From Arthrobacter psychrolactophilus (lineage in GTDB: Bacteria; Actinomycetota; Actinomycetes; Actinomycetales; Micrococcaceae), in the NCBI RefSeq assembly GCF_003219795.1, contig NZ_QJVC01000025.1, positions 1-57,957 of the forward strand: a stretch of DNA of 57,957 nt, written 5' to 3'. Below the pieces are notes generated by a model, which was given only the letters and a program-made list of their open reading frames with translations, made no database searches and had not been told where the DNA came from. Position numbers and translations under genes: made by a program. This document shows, piece after piece, positions 16,730 through 26,036 of this stretch; position 1 is the first letter of the stretch, and every line of letters begins with the position of its first letter.

Positions 16730-19315
16730 GTGTCACGATCCAATGAACAGATGGTTGAGGTCGCAGGCCGGCGCCTGAAAGTCAGCAACTTGGACAAAGT
16801 GCTGTACCCGGAAACCGGAACCACAAAGGCCGACGTGCTTGAGTACCTGGCGGGAGTCGCCCACGTGCTCATCCCCCAGGCGGCCTGGCGGCCTGCCACG
16901 CGCAAGCGCTGGGTCAACGGGGTCGGTACTGCCGAAAAACCAGGTCAGGTCTTCTTTCGCAAGAACCTTGAGGACTCGGCCCCAGGCTGGGTTCCCCGAC
17001 AGGCACTCACACACAAGGACCACGTCAACCACTACCCACTTGTCAATGAGCCCGCTGTACTGGCCTGGTTCGGCCAAGTGGCCGCCTTGGAGATCCACGT
17101 GCCCCAATGGCGATTTGGTTCTGACGGCAAGCCTGCCAACCCTGACCGCCTCGTTCTGGATCTGGATCCTGGCGAGGGCGCAGGGCTGCCGGAATGCGCA
17201 GAAACAGCTCAGTTGTGCCGCGAACTGCTCTCCGGCATGGACTTGGAAGCGTTTCCGGTGACCAGCGGATCCAAGGGCATCCATCTCTACGTGCCGCTGG
17301 ACGGCAGCCACTCGGCAGCCGACGTCTCTCAGGTGGCCCACGAACTCGCCATGTCTTTGGAAGCCGACCATCCGGACCTTGTCGTTTCGGACATGAAAAA
17401 AACGCTCCGCACAGGGAAGGTCCTGGTGGACTGGAGCCAAAACAGCGAATCCAAGACCACCATCTGTCCCTATTCCCTGAGAGGCAGAAGCCGCCCAACT
17501 GTCGCCGCGCCACGCACTTGGGACGAAATAGCCGACCCGGAGCTCCGTCAGCTGGACTATCGGGAAGTTCTGGCTCGCGTGAAGGACGGGTTGGACCCCG
17601 CAGGCGCCCTCGGATGGCTGGAGGCCGCCAACGCTGACCGGTTGGAGAAATACCGTTCAATGCGCGACGCCGGTAAAACCCCCGAGCCAGTTCCGGCGGA
17701 ACCGGCCAGGGAGACCCAGTCCGCGGAACCGCGCTTCGTCATTCAGGAACACCACGCGTCCCGACTGCACTGGGACTTCCGTTTGGAACACTCCGGGGTA
17801 TTGGTCTCGTGGGCCGTGCCGAAGGGCCCACCGTTGGACTCTGGTGAAAACAGGCTCGCCGTGATGACGGAGGACCATCCCCTGAGTTACGGCTCCTTTG
17901 AGGGCACCATCCCCAAAGGACAGTATGGCGCGGGCGTTGTCACTATCTGGGACACCGGCACCTGCGTGCTGGAGAAATGGCGTGAGGGCAGGGAAGTCAT
18001 CGCGGTGCTGCATGGACGGCCGGACGGCGGACTGGGTGGGGTCCCGCGCCGCTATGCGTTAATCAGCGCCCCGGGCATGGGGGATGCAAAGAACTGGCTC
18101 ATCCATCTCATGAAGGAACAACCTGAACCAGACAGCAGACCCGGCCGCGGTGGCAAGGTCGCCGGGCCCGGCAGCGGGATCGCCGAGACCGGCGTCGATC
18201 ATGTCAAGGCCACCACGCACACATCCGGCACCTCCACCTCTAGGACCGGGGAGACCGCGCTGGCACGGCCTTCGCGGAAGAAAGCGGCAGCGACAATTTG
18301 GGACGGGACCAGTGCGGAGCTGCCCGCTGCGATGCTGGCCACTGCCGGCACGAGAAAGGACCTCGATCCCGAGAAGTCGTGGAGCCATGAAATGAAGTGG
18401 GATGGAATGCGGGCCATCGCGGGTGTGGTGGGAGGGAAGGTGCTGCTTGCGAGCAGGAATGGCAACGACGTGACCGCCCAGTATCCGGAGCTGCAGGAAC
18501 TTGCCGCTCTGGCAGCCGACGGTTCCGTGTTCGACGGCGAGATTGTCGCCCTGAATGCCGCCGGACGGCCGGACTTTGGCCTGTTACAAACCCGCATGAA
18601 GCTCACAGCCAAGCGCGACATAGAAAAGGCCGTTGGCAAAGTCCCTGTGCAGCTGATGCTCTTCGACGCACTGCAACGCGGCGCCGATAGCGGAGCCGGG
18701 GCCGCCGCGCAGACTTTGCACCAGGAGCCGTACAGCAAGAGACGTGAAGCACTTTTCGCCGGGGTCGCCGAGGGTCAGCACATCCATGTACCGCCAGCCC
18801 ACACCGGGAACCTCAACGAGGCCCTGGCCACCAGCCGGGAACTCGGGCTGGAAGGCGTAGTGGCCAAGCGCACCGACGGCAGGTACCTCCCCGGCAAGCG
18901 CAGCCCGGGCTGGCTGAAAATCAAGGACGAACACCACCAGGAAGTCATCGTGATTGGCTGGCGCAAGGGACTGGGCCGGCGCGACGGCACCCTCGGCTCC
19001 TTACTTCTGGCCGTGAACGACGGCGGCCGGCTGCGGTACGTGGGCAGGTGTGGATCAGGGTTCTCCGACAGTGAGTTGCAGGACGCGGCGGAGCGGCTGG
19101 GAAAAATTACTCGGAAAACTTCGCCCGTGCAGGGCATCCCTGCCGCAGAGCGTCGGGACGTAGTGTGGACCACCCCCAAGCTTGTGGGCGAGGTGAGCTT
19201 TACGCAGGCCACGAAGGACGGCCGGCTCCGCCACCCGATCTGGCGCGGCTGGCGTCCAGACAAGTCAGCCGCAGATGTCCAGTGGGAGGCCGCAGACGTT
19301 CAGTGGGATGCCTGA
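16730..19315 (+). CDS. ligD: Multidomain ATP-dependent DNA ligase D
   Basis: An 861-residue protein in the mycobacterial order polymerase, phosphoesterase, ligase. The polymerase domain (about 5-290) has the metal-binding LDLDPGEG with Asp144 and Asp146. The phosphoesterase domain (about 335-475) has EHHASRLHWDFRLEHSG and EDHPLSYGSFEGTIPKGQYG. A linker rich in Gly, Ser and Thr follows. The ligase domain (about 525-850) has motif I EMKWDGMRA with the adenylated Lys556, then VFDGEIVAL, EGVVAKR and PGWLKIK. It fills, trims and seals ends held by Ku. The start is GTG 7 bases after AAGGAG. The C-terminus ends in a short DVQWEAADVQWDA duplication. Confidence 0.95.
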   Translation: MSRSNEQMVEVAGRRLKVSNLDKVLYPETGTTKADVLEYLAGVAHVLIPQAAWRPATRKRWVNGVGTAEKPGQVFFRKNLEDSAPGWVPRQALTHKDHVNHYPLVNEPAVLAWFGQVAALEIHVPQWRFGSDGKPANPDRLVLDLDPGEGAGLPECAETAQLCRELLSGMDLEAFPVTSGSKGIHLYVPLDGSHSAADVSQVAHELAMSLEADHPDLVVSDMKKTLRTGKVLVDWSQNSESKTTICPYSLRGRSRPTVAAPRTWDEIADPELRQLDYREVLARVKDGLDPAGALGWLEAANADRLEKYRSMRDAGKTPEPVPAEPARETQSAEPRFVIQEHHASRLHWDFRLEHSGVLVSWAVPKGPPLDSGENRLAVMTEDHPLSYGSFEGTIPKGQYGAGVVTIWDTGTCVLEKWREGREVIAVLHGRPDGGLGGVPRRYALISAPGMGDAKNWLIHLMKEQPEPDSRPGRGGKVAGPGSGIAETGVDHVKATTHTSGTSTSRTGETALARPSRKKAAATIWDGTSAELPAAMLATAGTRKDLDPEKSWSHEMKWDGMRAIAGVVGGKVLLASRNGNDVTAQYPELQELAALAADGSVFDGEIVALNAAGRPDFGLLQTRMKLTAKRDIEKAVGKVPVQLMLFDALQRGADSGAGAAAQTLHQEPYSKRREALFAGVAEGQHIHVPPAHTGNLNEALATSRELGLEGVVAKRTDGRYLPGKRSPGWLKIKDEHHQEVIVIGWRKGLGRRDGTLGSLLLAVNDGGRLRYVGRCGSGFSDSELQDAAERLGKITRKTSPVQGIPAAERRDVVWTTPKLVGEVSFTQATKDGRLRHPIWRGWRPDKSAADVQWEAADVQWDA

Positions 19316-19366
19316 GGTGAGGGGCTCGCGGCCCACCACCGATCCCCGAGCCTCGGGCATCCCCGC

Positions 19367-20872
19367 CTATTCAGATCCGCCGGTTGGCTGCGGCAGAGCG
19401 GCTGCCATTTTCTTCACCAGCGCAGTGGTGGAATGGTCCGGAACATAGTCGAGGATCTCCACACGCCCGCCGTAGGCCAGGACCTCTTCGGCCTCTTGCA
19501 GCATGTTCGGGCTGTAATCACCTCCCTTGGCGTATATTTCCGGTTGGAGCGCCTTAACAAGTTCGACGGCGGTGTCCTCACTAAACACGGTGACGTAGTC
19601 CACACAACTCAGCGCGGCCAGCACCCCTGCCCTGTCGGCAGAGTGATTGAGCGGGCGTGCAGGTCCTTTGAGCCGCCGGACGGAAGCATCGCTGTTGATG
19701 CCGACAATCAACAGCTCACCGAGCTGCCTCGCCTGGTTCAGGTAGCTGGTGTGGCCCCGGTGCAACACGTCAAAACAGCCATTCGTCAGCACGATCCGCC
19801 GCCCCTCCTTCCTCGCTTCCTGAGCCTTGTTCAGCAACTCGGCACGGTCCAGCACGCGTTCATTCAACTCGCCCAACATCCGTGCCATGTCCGCCGTGGT
19901 GCACACGGCGGTCCCGGGCCGGTGGACCACAATGTCGGCGGCCACCTGGGCCAGGTCCATGGCGGTTGCCAGTGGGACACCGCAGGCCAGGCCCAAGGTT
20001 AGGGCCGCGGCAAAGGTGTCCCCTGCTCCTGCCGTCTGCGTGTCGAGCACGGGCCGGGCCCATGTCCGGTGCCGGCGTCCAGAGCCGTCCAGCAGCACCG
20101 TCCCCTCCTTATCAAGTGTCACGACGGCGCACGCGGCCCGGGAGGCGGCTAAAACGGCCTCACTGTGCTCCAGCAGCCACCGGGGACGGTCACCGGCGGG
20201 GGCCGGGACGCCGGCGAGCCGCAACGCCTCTGCCCAGTTGGGCGTCACCACGTCGGGCCGCAGCGGCGCCCAGGGCCGCCCGTCGTGGGCATCCACCACA
20301 AACACTGTGCCCGGGCGGGCGCTGCTGCGCAGCGTCCCGGCGATGCCGTAAGGCAGCCCGCCCGAGCCGTAGTCGGCAATGATGAACGCATCGGCCTCCG
20401 GGGCAGCCCGTTCGGCTGCCGTACCCATCGCCACGGTGAGCTCGGGAGCCAGGGAGGCAGCGCCGTCGTCCATCCGTAGCATCACCTGGCCGGAACTGAC
20501 AATCCTGGTCTTGGTGGTGGTGCGGTGGCCGGGGATAACTTGCACCGCATCGGTCCCCACTCCTGCCTCCTCCAGGAGTGAAAGCAGGATCCCGCCCTCG
20601 CTGTCCGCGCCCACGGCACCCACGAGCGTCACCCGGGCACCCATGGCTGCCAAGTTCATGGCAGTGTTGGCCGCCCCTCCCGGGGCATACCTCCGCGCCC
20701 CCATGTCCACCACGGGGGCAGGTGCTTCGCGGCACATTCGTTCCACGGTGCCGCTCCACCAACCATCAAGCAACAACTCCCCCAGAACCACCGCATGGGG
20801 GCGGACACGCGCCAGCAGGCTCGGCACTTCCGGGGTCAGGGCCCGCAAAGTCTCAAACGGACTGGTCGTCAT
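19367..20872 (-). CDS. hldE: Bifunctional heptose kinase / nucleotidyltransferase (HldE-like)
   Basis: A 501-residue two-domain protein. Residues about 25-320 are a PfkB/ribokinase-type kinase with GGAANTAMNLAAMGA and the catalytic TAGAGDTF. Residues about 355-490 are a cytidylyltransferase-type domain with TNGCFDVLHRGHTSYL (HxGH) and LNHSADRAGVLAAL. By analogy with HldE it phosphorylates heptose 7-phosphate at C1 and, after GmhB acts, makes a nucleotide-heptose, usually ADP-heptose. GAGGAGG precedes the ATG. It is the last gene of the heptose operon, 48 bases after the SDR. A second HldE-like gene lies just upstream, so the two may have different substrates or the same one. Confidence 0.88.
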   Translation of the reverse strand: MTTSPFETLRALTPEVPSLLARVRPHAVVLGELLLDGWWSGTVERMCREAPAPVVDMGARRYAPGGAANTAMNLAAMGARVTLVGAVGADSEGGILLSLLEEAGVGTDAVQVIPGHRTTTKTRIVSSGQVMLRMDDGAASLAPELTVAMGTAAERAAPEADAFIIADYGSGGLPYGIAGTLRSSARPGTVFVVDAHDGRPWAPLRPDVVTPNWAEALRLAGVPAPAGDRPRWLLEHSEAVLAASRAACAVVTLDKEGTVLLDGSGRRHRTWARPVLDTQTAGAGDTFAAALTLGLACGVPLATAMDLAQVAADIVVHRPGTAVCTTADMARMLGELNERVLDRAELLNKAQEARKEGRRIVLTNGCFDVLHRGHTSYLNQARQLGELLIVGINSDASVRRLKGPARPLNHSADRAGVLAALSCVDYVTVFSEDTAVELVKALQPEIYAKGGDYSPNMLQEAEEVLAYGGRVEILDYVPDHSTTALVKKMAAALPQPTGGSE

Positions 20873-20920
20873 GGAAAGCTCCTCCTCGGGACGTGGTTGA
20901 CGAAAAACGCTGGCCTGCTT

Positions 20921-21631
20921 CTACGGCCAGGAGTCTTCCTCTTCATGGCAGATGACCAGCTCCCGAACCTCGCAGCCCTCGGGCTGGGCAAGGGCAAAGA
21001 CGACGGCGTTTGCCACCGCCTGGGGATCGTTCAGGCGGGAATCGTCGGTGGGTTTGTATTGTTCGGTCCGGTCATCGAAGAAGTGGGTCTTCATGCCCGC
21101 CGGGATCAGCGTGGTGACGCCGATAATGCCCTTGTTCTCGGCTGCGAGCGCCCGGCTGAAGCCAATGACGGCGAATTTTGAGGCGCAGTACGCACTAGCT
21201 TCTGGCAGGGCTCGCAGCCCCAGGGACGAGGCCACTGTGACAACGCGGCCGTGATCCTTCACCAGCCAGGGCATGGCTGCGCGCACCACGGCCGCCGTGC
21301 CCAGCAGATTGACCTTGATAACCCGCTCCCACTCCACCGCCGCAACGTCCTCCAGCCGTCCGCACCTGTCGATGCCCGCCGCCGTCACGACGGCGTCAAT
21401 GCCGCCACAGGACTGCGCCACGGTCTTGACAACCTCGGCAACAGCCATCGAGTCGGAAACATCGACCTGGTGAGCTTGGGTTCCTGCCACGGCGCTGACA
21501 TTGAGGTCCAGCACCACGGGAACCCCGCCAGCTGCTGCCACGGCCTTGACCACGGCCTCCCCCAACCCGGAGGCTCCTCCGGTGACAATTACTGTTTTGT
21601 TCGCCAGGCTTTCGGTGTTCTGCATGTACAT
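20921..21631 (-). CDS. Short-chain dehydrogenase/reductase in heptose operon
   Basis: A classical SDR of about 234-236 residues with TGGASGLGEAV (cofactor site), VTAAGIDR, the catalytic ASS and YCASKFAV (YxxxK), and IPAGMKT. An acidic residue after the second strand (VVLDLN) favours NAD over NADP. The ATG at 21625 fits AAAGGA better than the one at 21631. It lies between two hldE-like genes. It is too short, and lacks the layout, of the extended SDR epimerase HldD, so it probably oxidises or reduces a sugar or lipid intermediate rather than performing the HldD reaction. Confidence 0.85.
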   Translation of the reverse strand: MYMQNTESLANKTVIVTGGASGLGEAVVKAVAAAGGVPVVLDLNVSAVAGTQAHQVDVSDSMAVAEVVKTVAQSCGGIDAVVTAAGIDRCGRLEDVAAVEWERVIKVNLLGTAAVVRAAMPWLVKDHGRVVTVASSLGLRALPEASAYCASKFAVIGFSRALAAENKGIIGVTTLIPAGMKTHFFDDRTEQYKPTDDSRLNDPQAVANAVVFALAQPEGCEVRELVICHEEEDSWP

Positions 21632-21676
21632 TCCTTTCCTTGGCGTCCGCCCATGGGGTTGACGCCGACAATGATG

Positions 21677-23107
21677 TCACCTGCCAGCCCGGGCCAGGGC
21701 CTGGGCCAGCAAGGTCGTTGAGTGATGCGGGTGGTACGGCACGGTGACGGCCTGCCCGCCCCAGGCCTGCAACGCGCGGGCTTCCGGAAGCCGCTCAACC
21801 GAGTAGTCAGCACCCTTGACCCAGACATCGGGGCGCAGTGCCTGCAGTGCCTGCTCCGGGGTGTCTTCATCGAAGACCACGACGGCGTCCACACTGGCCA
21901 AGGCGCGCAGCATCTCGACGCGGTCGGCTTCGGCCATAATGGGCCGTTCCGTGCCCTTCATCCTGGCGACGGAGGCATCCGAGTTCAGCAGGACGACCAG
22001 GCAGTCGCCCAGTCCCCTAGCCTGGGCCAACATCCTGACGTGGCCGGCATGGAGCAGGTCGAAACAGCCGCCGGTGGCAACCACCGTCCCGCCTCGTGCC
22101 CGCACCTGGTCCGCCACTGCCGCGGCGGTGCTGCCGGGATCCTTCCCGTCTGCCGGCGGCATAGCGGTTACGGGCCTGTGACGCACGCCGGGGACGCGGG
22201 CGCAGCCGAAGGAGCGGGTGCCGCGAAGGGAAGCCACTCCCCCATGGCCAAGGAATTCCGAGGTGGTGTTGACAGCACCTTCAACAGCGGTGGAGATCGG
22301 CTGCCCTTGTGACAGCAGCGCTGCCAGCGCCGAGGCGAAGCGGTCCCCGGCACCGCAGGGATCGAGGGCCGAGACACGGGGCGCAGGAATCAGCAGCGGT
22401 GCCGCCAGGTCCCCTTCCGTGGCTTGGAGCATCAGAGCCCCTCGGTCGCCCATAGTGACCACGACGGAGCGGCTGTTCCAACGCTGCAGCAGCTTCCGTG
22501 CCGCCCGCGCGGCTGCTTCTACTGTTTGACCGGTTTCCCCTGACGCGCCCAGCGCCTCTCCCAGGTTGGGGGTGACGGCAGCAACCCCAGGCACGGGCAC
22601 GACCCCGCGGGGGTGCGGATCCCAGACCACCGGAACCAGGGAAGAGCGCGAACACAGCATGCGCCGCAGCAGCGGATCGTTCAGCAGCCCGTGTCCGTAA
22701 TCTGCGACCACCAAGGCGTCCGCCCCGGCGCAGGCATTGAGCATGGCCCGGGTGGTCCCTGCATTGCGGACATCTTGGCAGCCCATGTCGATGCGTGCCA
22801 CCTGCAGCCCGTTGGCCCGAACCCTGGTCTTGGCCGGAGTGGGTCCATGAAGTTTTGTCGTCGCCAAGGTCACCCCCGCCAGTGCGCTGCGCAGCCGGTT
22901 CGCGCCGTCGTCGGAAGCCATAGCCGTCACCAGCGTGACGTCGTGGCCATCGGCAGCCAGCAGCGTGGCCACCAGCCCCGCCCCGCCCGCCCTGGCGCTT
23001 TCATGCTCCAAATCGATGACGGGCACTGGCGCGTCGGGGCACAGCCTCGTGGCCGCCCCGTCCCAGTCCATGTCGAGCAAAAGGTCCCCCACCACACAGA
23101 TCTTCAT
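21677..23107 (-). CDS. Second HldE-like kinase / nucleotidyltransferase
   Basis: A 476-residue protein with the same plan as the gene at 19367. The PfkB-type kinase domain has DPCGAGDRF, where Arg replaces the usual Thr after the catalytic Asp. The nucleotidyltransferase domain has ATGGCFDLLHAGHVRML with HxGH and RPIMAEADRVEML. It overlaps gmhA by 4 bases (ATGA), so the two are translated together. The kinase substitution and weak similarity to the other HldE suggest either a D-alpha/D-beta split between the two or a kinase of altered specificity. Donor nucleotide and heptose anomer cannot be read from the sequence. Confidence 0.85.
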   Translation of the reverse strand: MKICVVGDLLLDMDWDGAATRLCPDAPVPVIDLEHESARAGGAGLVATLLAADGHDVTLVTAMASDDGANRLRSALAGVTLATTKLHGPTPAKTRVRANGLQVARIDMGCQDVRNAGTTRAMLNACAGADALVVADYGHGLLNDPLLRRMLCSRSSLVPVVWDPHPRGVVPVPGVAAVTPNLGEALGASGETGQTVEAAARAARKLLQRWNSRSVVVTMGDRGALMLQATEGDLAAPLLIPAPRVSALDPCGAGDRFASALAALLSQGQPISTAVEGAVNTTSEFLGHGGVASLRGTRSFGCARVPGVRHRPVTAMPPADGKDPGSTAAAVADQVRARGGTVVATGGCFDLLHAGHVRMLAQARGLGDCLVVLLNSDASVARMKGTERPIMAEADRVEMLRALASVDAVVVFDEDTPEQALQALRPDVWVKGADYSVERLPEARALQAWGGQAVTVPYHPHHSTTLLAQALARAGR

Positions 23108-23739
23108 GCCAGTGCCTCATGTCCGGCGCGGCCCAGCCTGTCGATTTCAAGGTCGAAACAGGCGCAGAGCGCGTGGATGGCCACGAGTTGGGCCTCCTGG
23201 ACGCTTGCGCCGGTGCCGGCCAGGGCAATGTGTTCCTCCGTGATTGCTGCCAGCGGGTTGGGCAGCGTCCCGGTCATGGCCCATGAGTGGATGCCGCGCG
23301 CCTGTGCCTCCCGGGCTGCCTGCAGCAGGTTTTCGCTCCGGCCGCTGGTGGAAAGAAGCAGCAGAATGTCCCCGGTCCGGCCGTGGGCAGCCACCTGTCT
23401 GGAGAACACCTGGTCAAAGCCGTAGTCATTGCCGATTGCTGTCAGGGATGAGGTGTCTGCGTGCAGGGCGATAGCGGAAAAGGCCGGCCGTTCGGCCAGA
23501 TAGCGGCCCACAATCTCGGCGCTGAGGTGTTGCGCCTCGGCAGCTGATCCGCCGTTCCCAGCCACCAGGAGGCGTCCGCCACTCCAGAGCCGGTGCGCAA
23601 GTGTCGCCCCCCATGCTGCGAGGTGTCTTGACTGCAGGGCCAGGGAGTCCAGGGCCGGCACAAGTTCCGCCACATGCCTGTCCACGATGGTGGACAGCTG
23701 CTGCGCTTCGGCGCGGGGAAGCTGTTGGTTGAGGGTCAT
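23104..23739 (-). CDS. gmhA: Sedoheptulose-7-phosphate isomerase (SIS domain)
   Basis: A 211-residue SIS-domain protein that turns sedoheptulose 7-phosphate into D-glycero-D-manno-heptose 7-phosphate, the committed step of heptose synthesis. It has the GmhA pattern GNGGSAAEAQHLSAEIVGRY, then AIGNDYGFDQVFSRQVAAHG and LLLSTSGRSENLL. Length and motifs are complete. It overlaps the glycosyltransferase upstream by 4 bases and the HldE-like gene downstream by 4 bases, so it sits in a tightly coupled run. It commits pentose-phosphate carbon to the operon. Confidence 0.93.
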   Translation of the reverse strand: MTLNQQLPRAEAQQLSTIVDRHVAELVPALDSLALQSRHLAAWGATLAHRLWSGGRLLVAGNGGSAAEAQHLSAEIVGRYLAERPAFSAIALHADTSSLTAIGNDYGFDQVFSRQVAAHGRTGDILLLLSTSGRSENLLQAAREAQARGIHSWAMTGTLPNPLAAITEEHIALAGTGASVQEAQLVAIHALCACFDLEIDRLGRAGHEALA

Positions 23740-25022
23740 TGTGCCCAGCCTTCCATCATGGTGCCAGCATCTGCCGGTTTGCTCTGCAGCGGGCCGCGGT
23801 GACGACTCAGGGTCATTCGGGAGTAGATTTTTTCCGTGGCGGCTGCCACGTTGTCCCAGGTGTAGCGTGACTGCACCCTGTGCACCCCTGCTTCACCAAG
23901 CTGGCGGGCCAGCGTGGGATCCCTCAGAACGTTGGCCAGCGCCTCGGCCACTTCCTGCGGATTCCGGGGCCGCACGTGCAGCCCCGTCAAGCCGTGGACC
24001 ACCGAATCCTTCAGGCCGCCCACGGCCGCTGCTACCACCGGGCGGCCGCACGCCATTGCCTCCAAGGGCACGATGCCGAACGGTTCGTACCAGGGTGTGC
24101 AGACCACCGCGTCCACACTGCGCAGCAGGGCCGGGATTTGTTCACGGGAAAGCTGCCCACGCATGATGACCCGGTCTGCCACGCCCAGGTCATTGGCCAA
24201 AGCCATGATTCTGATGGCTTCGGGATCCTTGGAAATCCCGCCCGGGCCCCCCACGCCGCCCACCACCATCAACTCCACGTCGGCAAAGCCGAGCTCCGCC
24301 AGTAGAGCCAAAGCCGTCACGGCCGTTCCCACGCCTTTCCTAGGCACTAACCTGCCGATCGTGGCAATCCTGTAGCGACGGCGTCGGACTTCCATGGGCC
24401 CGTGAGGCGTGAATAGGGCGGTATCAACGCCGCACGGCGCCACGGCGATGGAGCGGGCCTGCACCCCCATGGCCTTGAGTTCAAAGACTTCATCCGAGCA
24501 GGTGGCCACGGCCATGTCCACTGACTGTCCCACCCATGGCTCCAGTTCGGCGCGTTCGCGCGGGCTCGTGTCAGCATCGCCCTGGTGGCGGCGCTTGACG
24601 GTGCCCAGGGCATGAAAGGTCTCCGCGACCAACGGCCGCCGGAGTCCTGCCTGCTCGCACTGGGTGGCAGCATTCAGGCTTGCCACGCCCGACATCCAAA
24701 AGTGGCCATGGACGATGTCGGGAGGATTTGAACCCCACTGTGCGACGATGCCGACAGCCAGCTCCGGCATCCACGGCAACATCTCGTCCTTAGGCACGTG
24801 GCTGGCGGGTCCGGCGTCCACGTGGACCAGTTTCACGCCAGGGCCGAACCGAGTGGTTGCCGGCAGCTGCGGATCGTCACGCCGGGTAAATACCGTCACG
24901 TCATGTCCGCGGCGGACCAGTGCGGAGGACAGTTCCGCCACGTGGACGTTTTGCCCTCCGGCATCCACTCCGCCGAGTGCAGCCAGCGGGCTGGCATGCT
25001 CGGAAACCATTGATATTTTCAA
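23736..25022 (-). CDS. Glycosyltransferase family 4
   Basis: A 428-residue GT4 enzyme starting KISMVSEHASPL with the donor-loop pattern GGVDAGGQNVHVAEL, then GHDVTVFTRRDDP. The C-terminal lobe has IATIGRLVPRKG and the E-x7-E site EPFGIVPLEAMACGRPVVA. The layout resembles MshA and sucrose-synthase-like GT4 proteins. I chose the TTG at 25022 because it lies 5 bases after AAGGAGG and begins exactly at the family's first strand; upstream codons to 25112 would overlap the preceding gene and look non-coding. Its stop overlaps gmhA. It probably adds sugar to the heptose-containing glycan. Confidence 0.88.
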   Translation of the reverse strand: MKISMVSEHASPLAALGGVDAGGQNVHVAELSSALVRRGHDVTVFTRRDDPQLPATTRFGPGVKLVHVDAGPASHVPKDEMLPWMPELAVGIVAQWGSNPPDIVHGHFWMSGVASLNAATQCEQAGLRRPLVAETFHALGTVKRRHQGDADTSPRERAELEPWVGQSVDMAVATCSDEVFELKAMGVQARSIAVAPCGVDTALFTPHGPMEVRRRRYRIATIGRLVPRKGVGTAVTALALLAELGFADVELMVVGGVGGPGGISKDPEAIRIMALANDLGVADRVIMRGQLSREQIPALLRSVDAVVCTPWYEPFGIVPLEAMACGRPVVAAAVGGLKDSVVHGLTGLHVRPRNPQEVAEALANVLRDPTLARQLGEAGVHRVQSRYTWDNVAAATEKIYSRMTLSRHRGPLQSKPADAGTMMEGWAQ

Positions 25023-25077
25023 AACGACCTCCTTGGTCAGGGAACTTTTGGTGATGTTGAGGAACCAGCTGCGCCAC

Positions 25078-26036
25078 TCACGGCAGCTCGTGAAGCAGCT
25101 GGTCCCAGTCATTGAGGAAGCGGCTCAGTGAATAGTGCTGCAAGGCGGCTTCGCGCGCAATTTTTCCGCGCCGGGCTGCCTCTTCAGGGTCATTCATCAG
25201 GGCCTTCGCGGTGGCAGCCAGCTCCTCGATATTCGTGGAAATGGCGCCGGCTTCTGGGGGAACGGCACGGGCGGCTTCAGTGCAGTCCAGCACTACCACC
25301 GGCATGGCCATGAACATGGCCTCTATCAGGGACAGCCCCAGCGACGTCCAGCGCAGGGGGTGCAGGTAGAGCCTGCACCGGGCCAGGCGTATGTGTAACT
25401 GGCCCGGTGGCAGGTCCCCGCCCCAGAACAGCTGACGGGGTCCCAGCCCCAGTGTGCCCGCAAGCGTTTCCCCTCCCATGCCAAAAACGCTCATGGGCCC
25501 GGCGCCGACGAAGTGTGGCAGCAGGTCGGTCCCGGTGACGCGTCCGCGCCGGACAGGTTCATTGATCACCACACCCTGCTCTGCCAACTCCCCGGTGTAT
25601 AGCGGGCCAAGATCCGGCACGCCATGTTCGACGACGGCGGTGGTGGCACTGCCGGTGTTCCACATCAGCCGATTAAAATGGGTGACATGGATTACCGGGA
25701 TGCCTCGTTGGTCCGCCAGCGGATGGACGCTTTCCGGAACGGCGCCCTTGGGCGTGTTGTGCTCGACGAAGACGGCACGGATCCCGGCTCCGGGCCGGCG
25801 CCCCGTCAAGAGTTCCACGGCTTGAATTTCCTCCATCCGTTGCAGGACCACAACGTCTATGTCCATGTCCCGCAGCGCGGAAAGCTCCACGTCAACAACG
25901 TTTTCAGGCCAGTCGCGCCCGGCCCGGCCCAGCCCCCAAGGCCCCCGGCGGGTGCTGCTGGTAGAAAATAGTTGTGTCGGCCGCGGACAAAGGAATCCAT
26001 CCAGCCGCCATGGACGTGCCACAGGAGAATGTTCAT
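25078..26036 (-). pseudogene. Glycosyltransferase family 4, frameshifted near its start
   Basis: The natural start is the ATG at 26036, whose ATGA overlaps the stop of the GT9 gene. From it the peptide NILLWHVHGGWMDSFVRGRH matches the N-terminus expected for this family. At about 25955-25975, in a C/G-rich stretch, the frame slips by one base. The rest (GPWGLGRAGRDWPENVVDVE, VVVLQRMEEI, a C-terminal SLIEAMFMAMPVVV donor site, PEEAARRGKIARE) continues in the other frame to 25078. No other damage is seen, so this is a very recent mutation, a phase-variable site or a base-calling error. If real, only an N-terminally altered protein could be made. Confidence 0.7.

Noticed and set aside
20921-21631. 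The operon SDR as the missing HldD epimerase
   Set aside because: It is a classical SDR of about 235 residues; HldD is an extended SDR of about 310 residues with a different layout.
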